In this document: positions 15,638 through 23,976 of the stretch, piece by piece
How the letters are laid out: each line of letters starts with the position of its first letter
How positions within the stretch are numbered: the stretch's first letter is position 1
Origin: DASXMT01 sp963803065
Lineage (GTDB): Bacteria; Actinomycetota; Acidimicrobiia; Acidimicrobiales; RAAP-2
Direction: 5' to 3'
Assembly: GCA_963803065.1 (NCBI GenBank)
Contig: CAWDKW010000004.1
Location: forward strand, 124,001-188,000
Length of the DNA: 64,000 nucleotides
Translations under genes and position numbers: made by a program
Notes under the pieces: model-generated
Seen by the model: the letters and a program-made list of their open reading frames with translations, nothing else
What the model was told of the DNA's origin: nothing
Database searches by the model: none

Positions 15638-16033
15638 GTGGCAAACACGCCCCTCTGCCAGACCACCGGACGCCGCAAACAAGCGGTCGCCCGCGTGCGG
15701 TTCCGTTCGGGTGACGGAACCATCACCGTCAACAAGCACAAGTTCGAGGACTACTTCACCTCGGCCACCCACCGGATGATCGTGACCGAGCCCCTTCGGC
15801 TGACCGAGACGTCCGAGCTGTGGGACATCGACGTGACCATCGACGGCGGCGGTGTGTCCGGCCAGGCCGGTGCCTTCCGCCTGGGCATAGCCCGAGCCCT
15901 GTGCACCCTCGACCCCGAACACCGCGCCGCCCTGAAGAAGGCGGGATTCCTCACCCGAGACGCTCGGGAGAAGGAGAGCAAGAAGTACGGCCTGAAGAAG
16001 GCCCGCAAGGCGCCTCAGTACTCAAAGCGGTAG
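15638..16033 (+). CDS. rpsI: 30S ribosomal protein S9 (uS9)
   Basis: S9 reaches the P-site tRNA with its C-terminal tail. The 131-aa product from GTG 15638 has TTGRRKQAVARVRFRSGDGT, GVSGQAGAFRLGIARAL and the end KYGLKKARKAPQYSKR, the family hallmark. AGGAG lies seven bases before the start. glmM follows eight bases after the stop. Confidence 0.97.
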   Translation: MANTPLCQTTGRRKQAVARVRFRSGDGTITVNKHKFEDYFTSATHRMIVTEPLRLTETSELWDIDVTIDGGGVSGQAGAFRLGIARALCTLDPEHRAALKKAGFLTRDAREKESKKYGLKKARKAPQYSKR

Positions 16034-16041
16034 TTCGCCGC

Positions 16042-17409
16042 ATGGTCCAGGCCCGGTTTGGTACCGATGGCGTCAGAGGCATCGCCAACGCCGAGCTCAC
16101 GCCGGAGCTGGTGCTGGCGCTGGGCCGGGCCACAGCGCGTATCCTGCCTGCGGAGGCGTTCGTCGTGGGACGGGACACCCGGCGCTCGGGCCCGCTCCTC
16201 CAAGCGGCGCTGGCCGCCGGCCTGGCCGGCGAGGGCGCCGATGTGATCGACGTGGGCGTGCTACCCACGCCTGCGGTGGCCTGGATGTCGGCCGAGCGCG
16301 ACCTTCCAGCTGCCGTGGTGTCGGCCTCCCACAACCCCTTTGCTGACAACGGGATCAAGCTCTTTGCCCGCGGGGGCTTGAAGCTCAGCAGCGACACCGA
16401 GACGGCCATCGAGGAGGCCCTGGTGAGCATCCTCGACCCGGCCGTCCGAGGGCCGAGGAACCCCGAGGGGCACGGCGTGGGGCGCCTGATCACCGAGCCC
16501 GAGGCCGGCACGGCATATGTCGAGCACCTGGTGGCGTCGGCAGACGGCCGCCGGCTCGATGGGCTGCGCATCGTGGTCGACTGCGCCCATGGGGCGGCGT
16601 CGGGCGTGGCCGGGGACGTCTTCGATCGACTGGGCGCCGACGTCATGGTCATCGGGTCCGACCCCGACGGCAGCAACATCAATGCAGGGTACGGTTCGAC
16701 CCATACCGAGGCCCTGGCCGCCGCGGTGCTCGACCAACAAGCCGATCTGGGTCTGGCCCTCGACGGCGATGCCGACCGGCTGCTGGCCGTCGATGGCACC
16801 GGGACGGTCATCGGAGGGGACGAGCTGTTGGCCCTGTTCGCCGTCGATCTTGCCGACCGGGGGCAGCTGGCCGGAAACACGGTGGTGGTCACGGTCATGA
16901 CCAACCTGGGCTTCCGGTTGGCCATGGCCGAGCGGGGAATCCTGGTGAAGGAGACCCCGGTCGGCGACCGGCACGTCCTGGCCGCGCTCGACGTCGACGG
17001 ACTGGCCCTCGGCGGTGAGCAGTCCGGGCACATCGTGTTCCGGCAGCTGGCCACGACCGGCGACGGGCTGCTGACCGGGTTGGTTCTGGCCGACCTGGTC
17101 GCTCGCAGGGGAAAGCCGCTCGACGAGCTGGTCTCCGGTCTGGTCGTCCGGGTGCCCCAGGTGCTTGTCAACGTCCCGGTCCCCGACACCGAGCTCCTGG
17201 CCGGCGCCGAGGCCGTCTGGTCGGCAGTAGCCGAGGAGCAGGAGCGCCTGGCCGACAGCGGGCGGGTGGTGCTCCGACCCAGCGGGACCGAGCCGGTGGT
17301 GCGGGTCATGGTCGAGGCCGCGGGGGACGGCCTGGCCGAGGAGATCGCCCAGCGGCTGGGTGCCCTGGTCGCCTACGAGCTCGAGGCCGCGGCGGCCGCG
17401 CCAGGCTGA
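16042..17409 (+). CDS. glmM: Phosphoglucosamine mutase
   Basis: It converts glucosamine-6-phosphate to glucosamine-1-phosphate for UDP-GlcNAc and peptidoglycan synthesis. The 455-aa protein starts MVQARFGTDGVRGIANAEL. The phosphoserine loop is VSASHNPFADNGIK, the Mg-binding loop DGDADR, the sugar loop GGEQSGHIV and the phosphate loop LRPSGTEPVVRVMVE. Position after rplM-rpsI and upstream of glmS, its metabolic partner, is common in Actinobacteria. Confidence 0.96.
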   Translation: MVQARFGTDGVRGIANAELTPELVLALGRATARILPAEAFVVGRDTRRSGPLLQAALAAGLAGEGADVIDVGVLPTPAVAWMSAERDLPAAVVSASHNPFADNGIKLFARGGLKLSSDTETAIEEALVSILDPAVRGPRNPEGHGVGRLITEPEAGTAYVEHLVASADGRRLDGLRIVVDCAHGAASGVAGDVFDRLGADVMVIGSDPDGSNINAGYGSTHTEALAAAVLDQQADLGLALDGDADRLLAVDGTGTVIGGDELLALFAVDLADRGQLAGNTVVVTVMTNLGFRLAMAERGILVKETPVGDRHVLAALDVDGLALGGEQSGHIVFRQLATTGDGLLTGLVLADLVARRGKPLDELVSGLVVRVPQVLVNVPVPDTELLAGAEAVWSAVAEEQERLADSGRVVLRPSGTEPVVRVMVEAAGDGLAEEIAQRLGALVAYELEAAAAAPG

Positions 17410-17640
17410 ACTGGCTGGGCAGTGGGGGTCCGATTCGATGAGCGGAGGACAGCTCGGCACGGTCGCCTTGGCCCGACCCTCGGGCACCCCAGGGGGGCTA
17501 GGGGGCCCAGGGGGCCCAGGGGGCACGTCGCCCACAGGACCGCGGCCACGTGGATTCGCGCACGTTTGCACGTTTGAGGCGAAAAGACCCGACCGCAGGG
17601 CCCGATTCGCCCAAACGCGGGCAGTTTCCAAAATTGAATT

Positions 17641-17776
17641 GCCGAGAGGGGCTCTCAGGAGACCCGAGAGGAGCCCTCTCAGGCAACCCCGAGAGGAGCT
17701 CTCAGGAAACCCGAGGAGAGCCCTCTCAGGCAACCCCGAGAGGGCTCTCAGGCAACCCCGAGAGCGGACTCTCAGG
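17641..17776 (+). repeat. Six-unit hairpin repeat array upstream of glmS
   Basis: CTCTCAGG occurs at 17652, 17676, 17699, 17723, 17745 and 17769, a spacing of 22-24 bp. Between the copies lie (C)CGAGAG or GAGAGG elements, so each unit can fold: for example GAGAGGAGCCCTCTC around 17666-17680 is a perfect 6-bp stem with a 3-nt loop. The units are connected by AGGCAACCCC or AGGAAACCC. There are no unique spacers. Confidence 0.85.
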
Positions 17777-17788
17777 TGACGCCCGAGG

Positions 17789-17834
17789 CACGCAGGTGAG
17801 GCCCGGGTAACCACGCAGGTGAGGCCCGGGTAAC
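17789..17834 (+). repeat. 23-bp perfect tandem duplication upstream of glmS
   Basis: CACGCAGGTGAGGCCCGGG followed by TAAC is present twice without a gap (17789-17811 and 17812-17834). It ends 37 bases before the candidate glmS -10. Confidence 0.9.
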
Positions 17835-17848
17835 AGGGGGCGGGTTGC

Positions 17849-17877
17849 CCGACAAGCCGACCGAAAGCCGTTAGCCT
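17849..17877 (+). promoter_or_regulatory. Candidate glmS promoter, leaderless type
   Basis: CCGACA (17849-17854) and TAGCCT (17872-17877) are 17 bp apart, and eight bases separate the -10 from ATG 17886. No Shine-Dalgarno sequence precedes the ATG. Confidence 0.4.
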
Positions 17878-17885
17878 CGTAGCTC

Positions 17886-19742
17886 ATGTGCGGCATCATC
17901 GGCGTGACCGGCAGCGATCACACGCTGGACGTGCTGCTCGAGGGCTTGTCCCGGCTCGAGTACCGAGGCTACGACTCCGCCGGAATCGCCCTGATCACGA
18001 CCGGGAGCGACGACAAGCTGTGGCGGGGCCGGAGCGCCCACGGCACCCGGTCGCTCGACGAGCTGACCAAGCAGGCGGCCACAGCGCCGACCGACGGCGT
18101 CACCGGCATCGGGCACACCCGATGGGCGACCCACGGCCGTCCCTCGGTGACCAATGCCCATCCCCACGTCGACTGCACCGGCCGCATCGCCCTGGTCCAC
18201 AACGGGATCATCGAGAACCACCACGAGCTGGCCGACGAGCTGTTCAAGGTCGAGCACGACCTCAAGTCGGAGACCGATACCGAGGTGCTGGCCCACCTGG
18301 TCGAGTCGGCCCTCCTGCTCAACCCCGCCGGCGGCCTGGCCGGCGCGGTTCGGGCTGCCCTCCGCCGGGTGCGCGGCGCCTTTGCCCTGGCGGTAGTCCA
18401 TTGCGACGAGCCCGACCTCATTGTGGCCGCTCGCCGGATCTCACCGCTCGTCATGGGGTTGAGCGACTCCGCGGCCTTCCTTGCCTCGGACATCCCGGCG
18501 CTGTTGGGCCGGACGCGCAGCTTCTTCGCCCTGGAGGACGATCAGATCGCCGAGCTACGGCCAGGGGCCATCCGGGTGACCACCCTCGACGGTACGGAGA
18601 TCTCTCCCAACACGCTGACCGTCGAGTGGGACCTCGACGCCGCTCGCAAGGACGGCTACGACGACTTCATGAGCAAGGAGATCCACGAGCAACCCCGGGC
18701 GGTGGCCGACACTCTCCTCGGGCGGGTCCTCCCCGACGGCACCCTGGCCCTCGACGAGATGCGGCTCTCCGATGACGAGCTCCGCTCGGTGGACAAGGTC
18801 TTCATCGTGGCCTGCGGCAGCAGCTATCACGCCGGACTGATGGCCAAGTACGCCATCGAGCACTGGGCTCGACTGCCGGTGGAGATCGACATCGCCAGCG
18901 AGTTCCGCTACCGGGACCCGGTCCTCGACTCCCACACCCTGGTGATCGGGGTGAGCCAGTCGGGCGAGACGGTGGACACCTACGAGGCCCTGCGAGAAGC
19001 ACGGCGCTGGAATGCCAAGGTCCTGGTCATCTCCAACGTCGTCGACTCCTCGATGACGCGGGAGGCCGACGCCGTGCTCTACACCAGGGCGGGCCCGGAG
19101 ATCGGCGTCGCCGCCACGAAGACCCACCTCGCCCAGATCACGGCGCTGGAGATCCTGGCCCTGTATCTGGCCCAGCTGCGGGGCACCCTGTACCCGGCCG
19201 AGGCCGTCGACCTGTTGACGGCGATGGGCGACCTTCCCGCCAAGGTCGAGTTGGCGATCAGCAGGGCCGGTGCAGTGGAGGCCGTGGCCACCGCCTACCG
19301 CGACTCGCCGTCGTTCATCTTCCTCGGCCGTCACGTCGGCTATCCCGTCGCCCTCGAGGGGGCGCTCAAGCTGAAGGAGCTGTCCTACCTGCGAGCCGAG
19401 GGATTCCCCGCCGGCGAGCTGAAGCATGGGCCGATCGCCCTGGTCGAACCGGGAACGGTGGTGATCGGGGTGGCCACCCGCACCCGGCTGTGGGAGAAGA
19501 TGATGTCGAACGTGGCCGAGGTCAAGAGCCGGGGGGCAACGGTGGTGCTCGTGGCCAACGACGGTGACGACGAGACGGCTCGCCAGGCCGATGCCGTGCT
19601 GTGGGTGCCCGAAACGTCACAGCTGTTCGCACCCATCGTCGACGTGATCCCCCTGCAGCTCTTCGCCTACTCGCTGGCCCGTCTCCACGGACACGACGTG
19701 GACAGGCCTCGCAACCTGGCCAAGGTCGTCACCGTCGAGTGA
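17886..19742 (+). CDS. glmS: Glutamine-fructose-6-phosphate aminotransferase (isomerizing)
   Basis: It makes glucosamine-6-phosphate from fructose-6-phosphate and glutamine, the entry step to amino sugars. The 618-aa protein has the N-terminal glutaminase domain with Cys2 (MCGIIGVTG), SRLEYRGYDSAGIAL and HTRWATHGRPS, followed by two SIS domains (VACGSSYHAGLMAKYAIE, VSQSGETVDT, EGALKLKELSY). The end DRPRNLAKVVTVE is canonical. No glmS ribozyme is expected in this phylum and none was recognised; the upstream repeats are described separately. Confidence 0.97.
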   Translation: MCGIIGVTGSDHTLDVLLEGLSRLEYRGYDSAGIALITTGSDDKLWRGRSAHGTRSLDELTKQAATAPTDGVTGIGHTRWATHGRPSVTNAHPHVDCTGRIALVHNGIIENHHELADELFKVEHDLKSETDTEVLAHLVESALLLNPAGGLAGAVRAALRRVRGAFALAVVHCDEPDLIVAARRISPLVMGLSDSAAFLASDIPALLGRTRSFFALEDDQIAELRPGAIRVTTLDGTEISPNTLTVEWDLDAARKDGYDDFMSKEIHEQPRAVADTLLGRVLPDGTLALDEMRLSDDELRSVDKVFIVACGSSYHAGLMAKYAIEHWARLPVEIDIASEFRYRDPVLDSHTLVIGVSQSGETVDTYEALREARRWNAKVLVISNVVDSSMTREADAVLYTRAGPEIGVAATKTHLAQITALEILALYLAQLRGTLYPAEAVDLLTAMGDLPAKVELAISRAGAVEAVATAYRDSPSFIFLGRHVGYPVALEGALKLKELSYLRAEGFPAGELKHGPIALVEPGTVVIGVATRTRLWEKMMSNVAEVKSRGATVVLVANDGDDETARQADAVLWVPETSQLFAPIVDVIPLQLFAYSLARLHGHDVDRPRNLAKVVTVE

Positions 19743-19791
19743 CGGCGGGATCAAGTAGCCGTCAACGTCGAGTGACGACCGCATCAGGCAG
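19728..19791 (+). repeat. Imperfect 31-bp duplication across the glmS/acpS junction
   Basis: The segment 19728-19758 (end of glmS with its stop) is repeated at 19761-19791 with about six mismatches. Both copies contain GTCGAGTGACG. In the first copy the TGA is the glmS stop; in the second the GTG is the proposed acpS start. Confidence 0.8.
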
Positions 19792-20209
19792 TGGGACGGT
19801 GGTGGGGATCGGCCTCGACACAGTCGACCTGCACCGGTTCCGGGCGCTGTTGGCTCGTCGGCCCCGGCTCTCCTCCCGCCTGTTCACCGACGGCGAGCGG
19901 GCCTATGCCGGGCAGACGGCCGATCCGACGGCGCGGTTGGCCACGCGTTTCGCGGCCAAGGAGGCAACGATGAAGGCGCTCGGGGTCGGGCTGGGGGCGT
20001 TCTCCTTCGTCGACGTTGAAGTGGTGCGCGCGGGGCTCGGGCCGCCCCGCCTGGTGTTGTCCGGCGCGGCCGAGGAGCTCGCCCGTGTGGCCGGGGTCGG
20101 CCGCTGGCACCTGTCATTGACCCACACCGACCTGGTGGCCATGGCCTCGGTGCTGGCCGAAGGGGACCGGCCGGGTGGCGTCGCGCAACCGGACCGGGAA
20201 GAGGCCTGA
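19772..20209 (+). CDS. acpS: Holo-[acyl-carrier-protein] synthase
   Basis: It transfers 4'-phosphopantetheine from CoA to acyl carrier protein. The core reads VVGIGLDTVDLHRFRALL (Mg-binding Asp), then RLATRFAAKEATMKALG with the catalytic Glu, and WHLSLTHTDLVAMASVLAE at the end. Start GTG 19772 gives 145 aa; GTG 19799 would begin directly before the core and give about 136 aa. No ribosome site decides between them. The gene is followed two bases later by nnrE/D, the usual actinobacterial neighbour. Confidence 0.9.
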   Translation: MTTASGSGTVVGIGLDTVDLHRFRALLARRPRLSSRLFTDGERAYAGQTADPTARLATRFAAKEATMKALGVGLGAFSFVDVEVVRAGLGPPRLVLSGAAEELARVAGVGRWHLSLTHTDLVAMASVLAEGDRPGGVAQPDREEA

Positions 20210-20211
20210 CC

Positions 20212-21624
20212 GTGCAGCCGGTACTCACCGTGGCCGAGATGCAGGCCGTCGACGCCCGGGCCCAGGCCTCCACCTCACTCGATGTACTGGTAGGGCGGGC
20301 GGGGACGGCGGTGGCCGTGGCCGCCTTGGACCTGATGGGCGGCGCCTACGGGCGCCGGATCGTGGTGGTGGCCGGGAAGGGGAACAATGGCGCCGATGGC
20401 CGGGTGGCGGCCTCGATGCTCCGGCAGCGTGGCGCCCGGGTCACCGTGATCGACGTCTCCGGCGCACCACCGGAGATCGGCCCCGCCGACCTGGTCATCG
20501 ACGCAGCATTTGGCACCGGCTTCCGAGGCGAATACCGGTCGCCCACGGTGGCGTCGGGGACCCCGGTGCTGGCTGTGGACATTCCGTCGGGCATCGACGG
20601 CGACTCGGGGGTGGCCTCGGGCGCACCATTGCCCGCCACCGCCACGGTGACCTTCGCCGCCCTGAAGCCCGGTCTGGTCCAAGCGGACGGGCCCGCGTTT
20701 GCCGGTCCGGTCACCGTGGTCGACATCGGCCTTCCCGTCGAGGGCGCCCGGGTGGGAGCGATGACCGACGGTGACATCGACGAGCTGCTCCCGGCCCGAA
20801 AGCGCACGGCCCACAAGTGGAACTCGGCCGTCCTCGTGGTGGCCGGCTCGCCTGGCATGACCGGGGCGGCGGGGATGTGCTCCATGGCCGCCTACCGGGC
20901 CGGGGCCGGAATGGTCCGGCTGGGCATCCCGGGGGCAGATGTGGGCCGGACGCCGGCGTCCGAAGCAGTGAGTGTGACCCTTCCCCGCGCCGGCTGGGCC
21001 GACGCGGCCCTGTCTGAGGCCGAGCGGTGTCGGGCGGTGGTCGTGGGTCCCGGCCTCGGGCGGGAGGAGTCCACGGCTCGGGATCTCCACCGTCTGGTGG
21101 CCCGCTCGCCGGTACCGGTGGTTGTCGACGCCGACGGGCTCTACGCCCTCGGCGAGGTGGAGGCCCCCCTCTCTTCGACGTCGACGGTGGTGCTCACCCC
21201 CCACGACGGTGAGTACCGGCGACTGGCCGGTCGGGCACCGGGACCGGACAGGATCGCCGCCGCCCGAGCGTTGGCTGAGGCATCCGGAGCGGTGGCCCTG
21301 GTCAAGGGGACGACTACGGCGGTGGCCGAGCCCGGGGGCCGGGTCGTGCTCGGATTGGCGGGAACGCCGGCGCTGGCCACTGCGGGCACCGGCGACGTCC
21401 TGTCCGGCGTGATCGGCGCCTTTATCGCCCGAGGGGTTGCCCCGCTCGAAGCGGCCGGTCTTGCCGCCCATGTCCACGGTCGGGCCGCGGCCAACGGTGC
21501 GGTCGAAGGGTTGGTGGCCAGCGATCTCCCCCCTCTGGTCTCGGACGTACTGTCCCGGGCCCGATCCGCCATCGGGTCGCGGCCGCAACCGCCGGCGGGC
21601 GGTTCCCCGTTTCGACATGAGTGA
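20212..21624 (+). CDS. nnr: Bifunctional NAD(P)HX epimerase / ADP-dependent dehydratase
   Basis: It repairs hydrated NADH and NADPH. The 470-aa protein from GTG 20212 joins two domains. Residues about 1-200 are the YjeF-N epimerase (VVVAGKGNNGADGRVAA, VDIPSGIDGDSG). Residues about 205-460 are the ribokinase-like dehydratase (KWNSAVLVVAGSPGMTGAAG, VVGPGLGREE, TPHDGEYRRL, ATAGTGDVLSGVIGAFIA). It lies between acpS and alr, typical for Actinobacteria. The end runs into a short repeat that carries the alr start. Confidence 0.94.
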   Translation: MQPVLTVAEMQAVDARAQASTSLDVLVGRAGTAVAVAALDLMGGAYGRRIVVVAGKGNNGADGRVAASMLRQRGARVTVIDVSGAPPEIGPADLVIDAAFGTGFRGEYRSPTVASGTPVLAVDIPSGIDGDSGVASGAPLPATATVTFAALKPGLVQADGPAFAGPVTVVDIGLPVEGARVGAMTDGDIDELLPARKRTAHKWNSAVLVVAGSPGMTGAAGMCSMAAYRAGAGMVRLGIPGADVGRTPASEAVSVTLPRAGWADAALSEAERCRAVVVGPGLGREESTARDLHRLVARSPVPVVVDADGLYALGEVEAPLSSTSTVVLTPHDGEYRRLAGRAPGPDRIAAARALAEASGAVALVKGTTTAVAEPGGRVVLGLAGTPALATAGTGDVLSGVIGAFIARGVAPLEAAGLAAHVHGRAAANGAVEGLVASDLPPLVSDVLSRARSAIGSRPQPPAGGSPFRHE

Positions 21625-21691
21625 GTTCGACATGGGCAGGGCCCGACATGGACAGGGCACGAGATGAACAGGGCCCGGCATGGGTAGGGGG
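21611..21691 (+). repeat. Five degenerate 15-18 bp repeats carrying ATGs before alr
   Basis: Units begin at about 21611, 21626, 21644, 21660 and 21676 with consensus CGACATGGGCAGGGCC. Every unit has an ATG. The first overlaps the nnr stop, and the last contains the alr start codon at 21680. The AGGG of each unit can act as a ribosome site for the ATG of the next. Confidence 0.85.
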
Positions 21692-22861
21692 CGCTGGCGC
21701 CCGGCATGGGCCGAGGTCGACCTCGGGGCCATCCGGCACAACGCCGGGCTGTTGGCTCAATTGGCCGCGCCGGCGGCGCTCAGCGCCGTGGTCAAGGCGG
21801 ACGGTTACGGGCACGGGTCGGTTGAGGTGGCCCGAGCCGCGCTGGAGGGCGGGGCCACCTGGTTGGCCGTGGCCCTGGTCGAAGAGGGCGTCGTGCTGCG
21901 CGAGGCGGGTATCGAGGCACCCGTCCTGCTTCTCTCCGAACCACCGCTCGATGCCGTCGGAGAGGCGGTGGCCCGGAACCTGGTGCCCACGGTGTACACC
22001 GGGCGCGGGATCCGGGCGGTGGCCGCGGCGGCTGCCTCGGCCGCGCGCCGTCGCACACCGGTCCGAGACCGGGTCGGCGTGCACCTCAAGATCGATACCG
22101 GCATGCACCGGGTCGGTGCCGACCCCTCCGCCTCGCTGTCCTTGGCCAATCTGGTCGGCGCCCAGGAGACCCTGGCCCTCCAGGGGGTGTGGACGCACCT
22201 GGCTGTGGCCGACGGCCCGGCCGAAGAGGACGCTGCCTTCACCCGGAGACAACTGGAGTGCTTCGACGCCTGCCTGGTCGAGCTGGCAGCCGCCGGCCAT
22301 CGGCCGGCCCTGATCCACACGGCCAACTCGGCCGGGACCATCGCTTACCCAGACGCCCGGCGCGATCTGGTCCGCTGCGGCATCGCCGTCTATGGGGAAC
22401 TTCCCCATCCCGACCACCAGGTGGCCCTGGCCGAGGCCACCGGCGGTGGGCGGCTGCGCCCGGCCCTCTCGTTGAAGGCGCGGGTCAGCTATGTCCGGGA
22501 GCTCGTGGATGGTGAGCGGCCGTCCTACGGCCGGCGCCGTCCCCTACCGGAGCCGTCGGTGGTGGCCACCGCTCCGATCGGGTACGCCGACGGGGTGCCG
22601 AGGCGCCTGTTCGAACGTGGTGCCCAGGTACTGGTGGGGGGAGTCCGGCGCCCCCTGGCCGGCATGGTCACCATGGACCAGATCGTCATCGACTGTGGGC
22701 CGCCCGGGCCGACGGCGCCGTCCATCGGTGACGAGGTCGTGCTGCTCGGGCACCAGGACGACGCTACCGTGACCGCCACCGAGTGGGCCGACCTGCTGGG
22801 CACCATCAGCTACGAAGTGCTGTGCGCCATCGGTCCCCGGGTCCCGCGCATCGCCACATGA
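21680..22861 (+). CDS. alr: Alanine racemase
   Basis: A PLP enzyme that makes D-alanine for peptidoglycan. The 393-aa product starts MGRGRWRPAWAEVDLGAIRH. The PLP lysine is in AVVKADGYGHGSVEVA near residue 40; GMHRVGA and HTANSAG follow in the barrel; the C-terminal beta domain has TAPIGYADGVPRRL and VTMDQIVIDCG. Start ATG 21680 lies in the last unit of a repeat array. The stop TGA overlaps an ATG (ATGA) that opens an 11-codon frame before the next gene. Confidence 0.95.
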   Translation: MGRGRWRPAWAEVDLGAIRHNAGLLAQLAAPAALSAVVKADGYGHGSVEVARAALEGGATWLAVALVEEGVVLREAGIEAPVLLLSEPPLDAVGEAVARNLVPTVYTGRGIRAVAAAAASAARRRTPVRDRVGVHLKIDTGMHRVGADPSASLSLANLVGAQETLALQGVWTHLAVADGPAEEDAAFTRRQLECFDACLVELAAAGHRPALIHTANSAGTIAYPDARRDLVRCGIAVYGELPHPDHQVALAEATGGGRLRPALSLKARVSYVRELVDGERPSYGRRRPLPEPSVVATAPIGYADGVPRRLFERGAQVLVGGVRRPLAGMVTMDQIVIDCGPPGPTAPSIGDEVVLLGHQDDATVTATEWADLLGTISYEVLCAIGPRVPRIAT

Positions 22862-22902
22862 GCCGCGCCCCGGTGCCTCGCGTCGCCACATGAGCCGCGC
22901 CC
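22847..22902 (+). repeat. 24-bp duplication spanning the alr stop and the next start
   Basis: CGC(A/G)TCGCCACATGAGCCGC plus GCCC is present at 22847-22870 and again at 22879-22902 with one mismatch, period 32 bp. Each copy has an ATGA. The ATG of copy 1 (22858) opens an 11-codon frame, MSRAPVPRVAT, that stops exactly over the ATG of copy 2 (22890), which starts the hydrolase gene. Confidence 0.9.
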
Positions 22903-23918
22903 TCCCGCGACCCTCCCGCCGGGTGGTCGCCGTGGGCGCGGCCGCGGCAGCTCTGGCCGCCGGCGGAGCCTTCATCGCCCAGCGGCACTGGTCGCGCCGC
23001 TGGCGGGCGACCGACGAGGCGCTGGCCGCCGCCGGCCTGCGGATGGTCGACGATCTCGTCCACCACGAGGTGACCACCGGTGACGGCGGCGTGATCCACG
23101 CCGTGGAGCTCGGTGCCGGGCCTCCGGTCGTCCTGGTCCACGGGGTGACGCTGTCGGGCGCCGTCTGGGTCCGACAGTTCACCGCGCTGGCCGACCGCCA
23201 CCGGGTCATCGCCATCGACCAGCGGGGCCATGGCCCATCGGTCGCCGGATCGGAGGGGTACACCTTCGATCGCCTGGCCCGGGACACCCTCGACGTCCTT
23301 GACGACCTGGCGATAGCCGACGCCGTCCTGGTCGGCCACTCGATGGGGGGCATGGTCTCGCTGACCGCAGCCTTGGACCATCCCGTCCGGATGGCCGAGC
23401 ACGTCGCCGGCCTGGTCCTCGTGGCGACGACGCCCGGCCCGGTCAGCGGTGTGCCCCTGTGGCCGCTGGTGACGAGGAGGGCGACGGCGCTGGCTGGTCG
23501 CACCCTGACCTCGGCCGAGCGGCACGGATGGGGGCTGCTCCCGGGCGAGGACCTGGCCTCGTGGTCCACCCGGCTCGCCTTCGGTTCCAGGCCGACCCCG
23601 CTCGACTTGGAGCTGACCCGTTCGCTGACCTCGGCGATGTCACCGAGCGCCATGGCCGACCTCCTCGTCTCCTTGGTCGCCTTCGACGTCCGGGGCCGCC
23701 TGGGGGAGATCAGGCTGCCCACCCGGATCGTGGCCGGATCCCGCGACGTGCTCTTGCCCCTGTTCCACGCTCGCCGGATGGCCGCCGCCATTCCCGACGC
23801 CGTCCTGCAGGTCCTTCCCGGATGCGGGCACATGGTGATGCTCGAACGCCCGGACCAGCTCAACGAGCTGCTCCACGAGCTCTCGGTGTCGGTCCAGCCT
23901 GCTTCCGGCAACGCCTGA
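22890..23918 (+). CDS. Alpha/beta-fold hydrolase, probably membrane-anchored
   Basis: A serine hydrolase of unknown substrate. The 342-aa product has a hydrophobic segment near the N-terminus (VVAVGAAAAALAAGGAFIA, about residues 12-30) that can act as signal or anchor. The oxyanion region is VVLVHGVTLSGAVWVRQF, the nucleophile elbow VGHSMGGMVS, a candidate acid Asp lies in VAGSRDVLLPL, and the His in LPGCGHMVMLERPDQ. These fit esterase or haloperoxidase-like members. It lies between alr and udg; alr-hydrolase-tsaE order is common in Actinobacteria, but the function is not known. Confidence 0.88.
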   Translation: MSRALPRPSRRVVAVGAAAAALAAGGAFIAQRHWSRRWRATDEALAAAGLRMVDDLVHHEVTTGDGGVIHAVELGAGPPVVLVHGVTLSGAVWVRQFTALADRHRVIAIDQRGHGPSVAGSEGYTFDRLARDTLDVLDDLAIADAVLVGHSMGGMVSLTAALDHPVRMAEHVAGLVLVATTPGPVSGVPLWPLVTRRATALAGRTLTSAERHGWGLLPGEDLASWSTRLAFGSRPTPLDLELTRSLTSAMSPSAMADLLVSLVAFDVRGRLGEIRLPTRIVAGSRDVLLPLFHARRMAAAIPDAVLQVLPGCGHMVMLERPDQLNELLHELSVSVQPASGNA

Positions 23919-23964
23919 CAGAGCCCGGTCATCCCCGGCCGAACGGCCCGCAGCCCGGTGGCGG

Positions 23965-23970
23965 TACGAT
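23965..23970 (+). promoter_or_regulatory. Candidate -10 of udg-tsaE-tsaB-rimI-tsaD, leaderless
   Basis: TACGAT ends six bases before GTG 23977 in the 58-bp gap after the hydrolase. No convincing -35 and no Shine-Dalgarno sequence are visible. Confidence 0.35.
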
Positions 23971-23976
23971 TCGCCC

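Larger units (their letters stand above)
17410..17885 (+). other. 476-bp non-coding gap between glmM and glmS
   Basis: The first 230 bases show no gene: a G-run stretch (17497-17525) and an AT-richer patch around 17624-17640 (TTTCCAAAATTGAATTG). The rest holds the hairpin array, a 23-bp duplication and the candidate glmS -10, listed separately. A frame with repeat-coded residues exists but lacks a ribosome site and any family likeness. Confidence 0.7.

Noticed and set aside
17641..17776. CRISPR-like appearance of the array before glmS
   Set aside because: Spacing of 22-24 bp leaves no room for unique spacers, the sequence between the repeats is itself repeated, and no cas gene is near.
17550..17810. 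Plus-strand frame of 86 codons with repeated LSGNP-type residues
   Set aside because: It is made by the hairpin repeats, lacks a ribosome site, and the units have lengths that break the frame between copies.
17410..17885. glmS ribozyme
   Set aside because: Known only from Firmicutes-type genomes; the catalytic core pattern was not recognised, and a -10 hexamer directly before the ATG suggests no long leader.
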